Part shown: piece after piece, positions 6,704 through 11,105 of the stretch
Layout: every line of letters starts with the position of its first letter
Position numbering within the stretch: the first letter of the stretch is position 1
Assembly: GCA_028819775.1 (NCBI GenBank)
Contig: JAPPKV010000323.1
Span: forward strand, 1 to 11,105
DNA: 11,105 nt
Reading direction: 5' to 3'
From: Gammaproteobacteria bacterium
GTDB taxonomy: Bacteria > Pseudomonadota > Gammaproteobacteria > Pseudomonadales > Azotimanducaceae_A
Translations under genes and position numbers: made by a program
The notes under the pieces: model-generated
Seen by the model: the letters and a program-made list of their open reading frames with translations, nothing else
The model's database searches: none
Told to the model about the DNA's origin: nothing

Positions 6704-7705
6704 CTAGCGCAGAGCCGCCATCAGGCGGAGCAGGTCGCAGACCCGGTTGGCGTATCCCCACTCGTTGTCGTACCAGGACAGCACCTTGAGGAATCGACGG
6801 TCGGTGACCTGTGTAAACGATGCGTCGAAGATGGAGGAGTGCGGATTGCCGATGACATCTGACGAGACCACGGGCTCGGTGGTGAATTCGAGGACGTCGC
6901 GCATTCGTGCGGTCTCGGCGGCGCCTTGCATGGCGTCGTTGACGGCCTCGACGGACACGGGTTGTTCGGTCTCCACGAACAGGTCGACAACCGAACCATC
7001 GGGAACGGGAACCCGGGACGCAATGCCGTCCAGCCGGCCGTTCAACTCGGGCAGAACTTCGCCCACGGCCTTGGCGGCACCCGTGGACGTGGGAATGATG
7101 TTCTCGGCTGCCGCGCGGCTGCGCCGCTTGTCGGAATGGGGCACGTCGGCAAGGCTCTGGTCGTTGGTATAGGCGTGCACCGTGTTGATGATGCCCTCGC
7201 GAATCCCGAAGTCATCGTGGATCACCTTCGCCACCGGGGCCAGGCAATTAGTCGTGCAACTGGCATTCGAAACCAATCGATGTTCGGGCCCGAGACCCTC
7301 GTCGTTGACGCCGATGACCACCGTGTAGTCGATGGGATCGCCAGCCGGCACGGTGAGCAAAGTCCGGTCGGCACCGGCCTCAAGGTGCTTCGCGATCTGA
7401 TCCCGGGTTCGAAACACGCCGGTCGACTCGACCACCACGTCCACGTCGAGGGACGCCCAGGGGAGATTGACGGGGTCGCGCTCGCTGACCATTCGAACGC
7501 GGCTACGGGAGGTGACCAATTCGTCGTCCTGGATCTCGACGCCGCCTTGGAAACGGCCCATGACGGTGTCGTAGGTGAGCAGATAGGCAAGGGTGCCGTG
7601 GTCGAACAGGTCGTTGATGGCCACGATCTCGATGTCGCCAGACGCCTCGGCGATCCGAAACACGGCGCGGCCGATGCGCCCGAAGCCGTTTATTGCCACT
7701 CGCAT
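6704..7705 (-). CDS. gap: Glyceraldehyde-3-phosphate dehydrogenase, type I, catalytically complete
   Basis: A 333-residue phosphorylating GAPDH that interconverts glyceraldehyde 3-phosphate and 1,3-bisphosphoglycerate in glycolysis or gluconeogenesis. Nucleotide-binding GFGRIG is at 7-12 and D32 favours NAD. The active-site block SNASCTTNC (146-154) holds the nucleophile C150; the base is H177 (VHAYT); phosphate contacts include T208-G209 (PTSTGAAKA) and R231 (SRVPVP); N314 in WYDNEWGYAN contacts nicotinamide. Length is normal. ATG at 7705 is preceded by GGGAG about eight bases upstream. Its A is also the last base of the TGA of the preceding GAPDH-like gene, so translation of the pair is probably coupled. 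RRSRAAAENIIPTSTG resembles the class with a HxDxRRxRAA loop. This copy supplies every residue the neighbouring paralogue lacks. Confidence 0.95.
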   Translation of the reverse strand: MRVAINGFGRIGRAVFRIAEASGDIEIVAINDLFDHGTLAYLLTYDTVMGRFQGGVEIQDDELVTSRSRVRMVSERDPVNLPWASLDVDVVVESTGVFRTRDQIAKHLEAGADRTLLTVPAGDPIDYTVVIGVNDEGLGPEHRLVSNASCTTNCLAPVAKVIHDDFGIREGIINTVHAYTNDQSLADVPHSDKRRSRAAAENIIPTSTGAAKAVGEVLPELNGRLDGIASRVPVPDGSVVDLFVETEQPVSVEAVNDAMQGAAETARMRDVLEFTTEPVVSSDVIGNPHSSIFDASFTQVTDRRFLKVLSWYDNEWGYANRVCDLLRLMAALR

Positions 7706-8739
7706 CAAGTAGCTCCCGTTGTCGCTTGTGTCTCGTCGAGCGCGGCGTAGTGGGCGGCGACATCGAGGATGCGGCTCGCGTGGCCGAGCGTCTCGTGCCA
7801 TGCCAGCAACTTCATGAGCTTGTCGCCGGCCATGAGTGTGCCTTGAAGGTCGACCAGAATGGACTGCGAGAAGCCGCGGACGTCGGAGGAGACGATCGGG
7901 TCGTGGGTGACTGCGATCAAGTCCGGCTCGGCTTGGGCGGCTGCGATGAAGAATTCGTTGATCACGGCAGCATCCATGCCGGCGTCCTCGAAGGCGAGGG
8001 TGACATCGAGCAGCGAACCGACCGCCACCGGCACGTTCAGCGCGAATCCGCTCACCTTGCCTTTGACGCTCGGCAGCGCCTGCTCGACCCAATGCGGCGC
8101 CGGCGTCGTGTTGGGGATGATGTTGCCGGCGGCCGCCCGGCTTCGGCGGTAGTCGGGCCCGGCATGGTCGTAGAGGCTCTGGTCGCGCGTATAGGCGTGC
8201 ACCGAAGTCATTGTGGCGTGCGCAATCGGTCTGGCTGCGGTGACGACCCGCAGCGCCAGGGCCATGGCGGTGGTGGACGCAGATCCGGCGGAAACGATGC
8301 GATCGCCGGAATCGGCGTTCGCCTGGTTCACGCCGTAGAGCACGACCCGGTCGAGCTCCCCTTCGGGCAACGAGGACGTCACCACCCGTCTTGCGCCGTT
8401 GTCGAGATGGGGGGTGAGCGCGGTCCGTGAGCGGTAGCGGCCGGTGGCGTCGATGACGACGTCGACACCGAGCAAATCCCAGGGAATCTCCCCGGGTCGC
8501 TCGGTCGACATGAGTCGCGTCCTCTGGGTCGTGGTGCCATCGCTCGCAACCAGGTGGTTGCCGGTCAGAGCGACGCCGCCATCCCGGCCGATCGACTTCG
8601 ACAACAGGTGATGCAGTATGTCCGGCTGCCCGATGTCCGCTATCGCGACCGTGTCGAACCGGTCGTCGTTCAAGGCGAGGCGATAGATCTGGCGGCCGAC
8701 CTGGCCGAAACCCATCAGACCGATGCGTAGTGCGTTCAA
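7705..8739 (-). CDS. GAPDH-fold pseudoenzyme lacking the catalytic cysteine
   Basis: A 344-residue paralogue of the adjacent GAPDH with the same fold and length. The Rossmann motif GFGQVG (11-16) and D35 are kept, as are H181 and the surrounding HAYTRDQSLYD. Aligned without gaps to the active copy, the nucleophile block reads SAGSASTTA (150-158), so C150 becomes A154 (codon GCG at 8278-8280) and the second cysteine is also alanine. R231 becomes N235, G209 becomes P213, and WYDNEWGYAN is replaced by WHETLGHAS, so phosphate and nicotinamide contacts are lost too. It should not catalyse the GAPDH reaction; a structural or regulatory partner of the next gene, or a new oxidoreductase, is possible. 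TTG at 8739 is the only start giving a normal N-terminus (MNALRIGLMGFGQVG). The frame is intact, so this is not a decayed gene. Confidence 0.88.
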   Translation of the reverse strand: MNALRIGLMGFGQVGRQIYRLALNDDRFDTVAIADIGQPDILHHLLSKSIGRDGGVALTGNHLVASDGTTTQRTRLMSTERPGEIPWDLLGVDVVIDATGRYRSRTALTPHLDNGARRVVTSSLPEGELDRVVLYGVNQANADSGDRIVSAGSASTTAMALALRVVTAARPIAHATMTSVHAYTRDQSLYDHAGPDYRRSRAAAGNIIPNTTPAPHWVEQALPSVKGKVSGFALNVPVAVGSLLDVTLAFEDAGMDAAVINEFFIAAAQAEPDLIAVTHDPIVSSDVRGFSQSILVDLQGTLMAGDKLMKLLAWHETLGHASRILDVAAHYAALDETQATTGAT

Positions 8740-8829
8740 ACTCGAAACCGGCGAAACCCCGTAGCATTGGCAATCATCGCACGGATGACGGCGCAGGTCG
8801 CAACTAGCCGTCCCGCAGGGAGACCCTGA
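8740..8829. promoter_or_regulatory. Divergent intergenic region, presumed promoters
   Basis: Ninety bases separate the TTG start of the GAPDH-like gene (leftward) from the ATG of the GH32 remnant (rightward). As the head of the minus-strand cluster it should carry that promoter. I find only weak hexamers (for example TTGCGA and GATGAT on the minus strand, with poor spacing) and a short dyad, TCATC at 8774-8778 against GATGA at 8784-8788. No promoter can be assigned with confidence. Confidence 0.35.
8817..8823 (+). promoter_or_regulatory. Ribosome-binding site of the GH32 remnant
   Basis: AGGGAGA lies six bases ahead of ATG at 8830. Such a good site shows that the original GH32 start is still present although the gene behind it is broken. 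Confidence 0.55.
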
Positions 8830-9749
8830 ATGACCGACTACCGATCGAGAGTGCCCTTCTTTGCGTTTCCCGACACGCTGGCCGAGCAGGAAGCCGTGCT
8901 GGCATCGCATCCGATGACTTCTGGCCCATCGGCGATAGGCACATCCTGCTCTTCTTCAGCCATGTGAGCGGTGGCCAGTACCTGCTCGGGGACTACGACA
9001 CGAACCGTCAGAAACTCGTCGTGACCGGGGCGGGGAAGTTCAACATGGGCCCGGTCAAGCCGAGCGGCGTCCACGCACCGTCCGCCACGCCCGACGGGCG
9101 CGACGTCGTGGTCGTGTTCAACATGAACCCGGGCAAGCCGTCGGCGGGTTGGAACCAGATCATGAGCCTGCCACGCCGCCTGTCGTTGGGTGAAGACGAC
9201 GAACTCCGTCAGGAGCCGATCGAGGCCGTCGCGTCCTGCCGAACTTCGCGATTGGGTGGCGAACCGCTGACGCTGCCGGCGAACAGGGAGGTGGTGTTGG
9301 ACGATTTCGGCGGCGACGCATTGGAAGTCCGGGCGGTGATTGCGCCGAGCGCTGCTGCCATGGTGGAACTCAACGTGCTGCGTTCGCCGAACCGGGAGGA
9401 GTTCACGCGCATCGCCTTCTACCGCGACCGGGGCTATCGGGACCGCGTGTGGCGGCGGCTGCCCGTCGGGAGCCTGGTGACCCTGGATACGTCCTACTCG
9501 TCGGGTGCGCCGGACGTCCATTCGCGAGCCCCCGAAACCGCCCACTTGCGCCTGAGCCCCGACGAGCCGCTCGAACTACGGGTGTTGGTCGACAAGAGCA
9601 TCGTCGAGGTATTCGTGAACGCCAAGCAGTGCGTCGCGGCCCGGGTCTACCCGGACCGGGCGGACAGCAAGGGCATCTCGTTCCGTTCGCAGGGAATGCC
9701 GAGCGAGGTCACGGCACTCGATGTCTGGGAAATGGGGACGATCTACTAG
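8830..9749 (+). pseudogene. GH32 (beta-fructosidase/levanase type) gene with internal deletion and frame change
   Basis: The intact ancestor would hydrolyse fructosides such as sucrose or fructans. From ATG at 8830 about 28 codons read MTDYRSRVPFFAFPDTLAEQ and onward, a GH32-like N-terminus, but that frame stops at 8967. From about 8910 a second frame takes over with SDDFWPIGDRHILLFFSH and GGQYLLGDYD, from the middle of the catalytic propeller, and runs to the C-terminal beta-sandwich with VDKSIVEVFVNAKQCVA and GISFRSQG. Between them most of the catalytic domain, with the NDPNG nucleophile and RDP motifs, is missing (roughly 200-270 residues by comparison with usual family length). The product cannot be an active glycosidase. 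A 261-codon frame starting with GTG at 8964 would yield only the C-terminal part. Either a genuine deletion or a misassembly could explain this. Confidence 0.75.
9746..9749. other. Shared CTAG: overlapping convergent stop codons
   Basis: The palindrome CTAG provides TAG to the plus-strand GH32 remnant (9747-9749) and TAG to the minus-strand peptidase gene (9746-9748 read in reverse). The two reading frames therefore meet tail to tail with no intergenic space and no room for a terminator between them. Confidence 0.85.
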
Positions 9750-10999
9750 CTCGATGCGGCCGCAACGCCCCCGATATTCGCCGCCAGGAATTCGAGAATC
9801 CGTTCGTAGAGCAGACGTCGGCCTTCGTTGCCGCCGAAACCATGGGCCTGTTCGGTCTCGTAGAGCCATTCGGGTTCGTTGCCTGCTTCGCGAAGCGCCG
9901 CCCGTAGACGTTGTGCGTGTTGCGGCGGCGCACGGCGGTCGCCCCCGCCGTGGACCAAGAGGACGCGGGCCTTGATGCGATCGGCCAGGTACACCGGCGA
10001 ACGGGCTCGGAGCTTCTCGTCATCGTCCCCCACGGCCTGGCGCAGGTAGGCGATGCCTGCGCGGCGCTGCCTTATGTCGCCCGACTTCTCGAGCAGGGTG
10101 AGATCGTAGATGCCGGCCCCGCCCACCGCGCACCGGTAGAGATCGGGTTCGAGCGCGGCGCCCATGAGCGCGGAATAGGCCCCGTAGCTGTTGCCGTAGG
10201 CGCAGATCCTGTCGGCATCCGCAATGCCCTCCTGCACGGCCCACCGGACGGCATCGATGACATCGTGTTCGATCAGCCTTCCCCATTCGCCGAATCCGGC
10301 CCGCTCGTACGGAATGCCGTAGCAACATGAGCCGCGGTAGTTGACCTGCAGCACGTGATAGCCGCGACTGGCAAGGAGTTGGACGTCCGCGTTGAAACCC
10401 CAGTAGTCGCGAACCTGGTGTGGGCCGCCGTGGATGTAGACCACCATCGGGCCGGGCTTCGGAGTGTCCGGTGCGCTCGTCACGTAACCGTACACCTTGG
10501 TTCCGTCGCGTGCGCCGAACTCGACGGGCTGCATAGGGCTCAAGGCTTCCTGCGGTAGGCGGGGCCGCCGGGCCATGAGCATGTCGACCTGTCCTGCAGC
10601 GGCGTCGACGAGCATGTAGTCGCCGGGCCGGCGATCCCCCGACACGACGGCCACCAACTTCGAGTGATCGCGCGTGAAACTGGTGAAGGTGACCGTGTCG
10701 TCCGGGAACATCTTCGCCAGCGCCGCGTGCTGCCGAGCAAGCGGATGCCGCCGGCTGACGTACATGATCTTCGGATAGTCGGGATCGAAACGTACTCCCC
10801 AAAGGTTGCGCCGACCGAAGTCGTAGTACAGCGAGGTCACGTCAACTTGCGGGTGCCGCAGGAGAACCTGATGGGTGTCGGTTGCGACATCGAAGAGGCC
10901 GAGGCCCGTGGTCGCAGCATCGCGGCTATCCAAGGTCAGGAACGTGCCGGGCCTGGGCCCGAACCGTGCGGGTACCCAGCCGTGTCCAAGCGGGTCGTG
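9746..10999 (-). CDS. Prolyl oligopeptidase family (S9) serine peptidase, 5' end missing
   Basis: The visible 3' part (about 417 codons) carries the end of a beta-propeller and the whole alpha/beta-hydrolase domain. Counting from the TTG at 10933, YIHGGPH (166-172) marks the oxyanion region, AYGNSYGAY (245-253) holds the nucleophile S249, VLLVHGGGDRRAPPQ (324-338) holds D332, and EQAHGFGG (361-368) holds H364. These enzymes cleave small peptides or remove blocked N-terminal residues (dipeptidyl aminopeptidase/acylaminoacyl-peptidase group). The TTG is not the real start: coding continues upstream in frame (GHGWVPARFGPRPGTFLTL) to about 10999, where the sequence becomes poly-G. The usual family length of 600-700 residues implies that roughly 200-300 N-terminal residues are missing. 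No signal peptide can be judged. Confidence 0.88.
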   Translation of the reverse strand, partial: HDPLGHGWVPARFGPRPGTFLTLDSRDAATTGLGLFDVATDTHQVLLRHPQVDVTSLYYDFGRRNLWGVRFDPDYPKIMYVSRRHPLARQHAALAKMFPDDTVTFTSFTRDHSKLVAVVSGDRRPGDYMLVDAAAGQVDMLMARRPRLPQEALSPMQPVEFGARDGTKVYGYVTSAPDTPKPGPMVVYIHGGPHQVRDYWGFNADVQLLASRGYHVLQVNYRGSCCYGIPYERAGFGEWGRLIEHDVIDAVRWAVQEGIADADRICAYGNSYGAYSALMGAALEPDLYRCAVGGAGIYDLTLLEKSGDIRQRRAGIAYLRQAVGDDDEKLRARSPVYLADRIKARVLLVHGGGDRRAPPQHAQRLRAALREAGNEPEWLYETEQAHGFGGNEGRRLLYERILEFLAANIGGVAAASS

Positions 11000-11105
11000 G
11001 GGGGGGGGCGGGGGCGCGGGGGGGGGCCCCGCGGCGGGGGGGTGTGGGGGGGGGGCTGGTGGGGGGGGGGGGGGGCGGGGGGGAAGCGGAGAAGCCGGGG
11101 GCGGG
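11000..11105. repeat. Poly-G-rich low-complexity end, probable artefact
   Basis: From about 11000 the sequence collapses into long G runs broken by a few C, T and A bases. It begins abruptly inside the peptidase coding frame, which it destroys. This is typical of dark-cycle poly-G reads from two-colour sequencers assembled at a contig end, and it should not be read as biology. Confidence 0.8.

Noticed and set aside
5787..6707. Plus-strand 306-residue open frame
   Set aside because: It lies over the luciferase-like gene in reverse and has no recognisable motif.
7705..8910. GAPDH-like protein starting at 8910
   Set aside because: The added 57 residues have no family match and would overlap the GH32 start; the Rossmann fold begins right after the TTG at 8739.
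8838..9545. Minus-strand 235-residue open frame over the GH32 remnant
   Set aside because: It is antisense to sequence with clear GH32 conservation and shows no domain of its own.
1..11105. tRNA, rRNA, CRISPR array, insertion sequence or phage genes
   Set aside because: No tandem repeats with spacers, no transposase or integrase motifs, and no tRNA-like cloverleaf were seen; the only repetitive sequence is the poly-G end.

Overview
The window is a high-GC bacterial contig end. Tightly packed minus-strand genes run leftward from about 8740 to 126, followed on the right by a broken plus-strand gene and a convergent, incomplete minus-strand gene. GC-rich codons, a fused two-domain acyl-CoA dehydrogenase, a MaoC-type double-hotdog hydratase, a dienoyl-CoA isomerase-like crotonase and a luciferase-like, probably F420-dependent oxidoreductase suggest an actinobacterial or similar aerobic lineage that degrades acyl-CoA or steroid-like substrates. 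No rRNA or other marker is present, so the taxon is left open.

Layout in transcription order on the minus strand: a GAPDH-fold protein that has lost the catalytic cysteine (8739-7705); a complete type I GAPDH sharing one base with it in a TGATG stop/start (7705-6704); a luciferase-like oxidoreductase (6683-5871); a 110-base gap holding what looks like the 3' end of a lost gene, its TAA overlapping the next ATG (5868-5758); a MaoC/hydratase-2 protein (5758-4883); a MATE-family exporter (4796-3450); a crotonase with the complete dienoyl-CoA isomerase triad (3394-2549); and an 805-residue fused acyl-CoA dehydrogenase (2543-126). Gaps are short (5 to 110 bases) and no strong terminator lies between genes, so much of this could be one transcript.

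How the genes may work together: the dehydrogenase, crotonase and MaoC hydratase would supply dehydrogenation, double-bond repositioning and hydration of an unsaturated or branched acyl-CoA. The luciferase-like enzyme could do a flavin redox step on the same substrate, and the MATE carrier could export a toxic substrate or product. The GAPDH pair belongs to central carbon metabolism and is not an obvious part of that route. Its inactive member is the most unusual thing here.

On the right, a plus-strand GH32 (beta-fructosidase type) gene at 8830-9749 keeps its first ~28 codons and its C-terminal half but has lost most of the catalytic domain and is out of frame at the junction. It meets an S9 prolyl-oligopeptidase-family gene tail to tail, the two stop codons sharing one CTAG. 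That peptidase gene is cut off at about 10999, where the sequence turns into poly-G-rich low-complexity bases that look like sequencing or assembly artefact. The left 125 bases are non-coding and hold two inverted-repeat structures.
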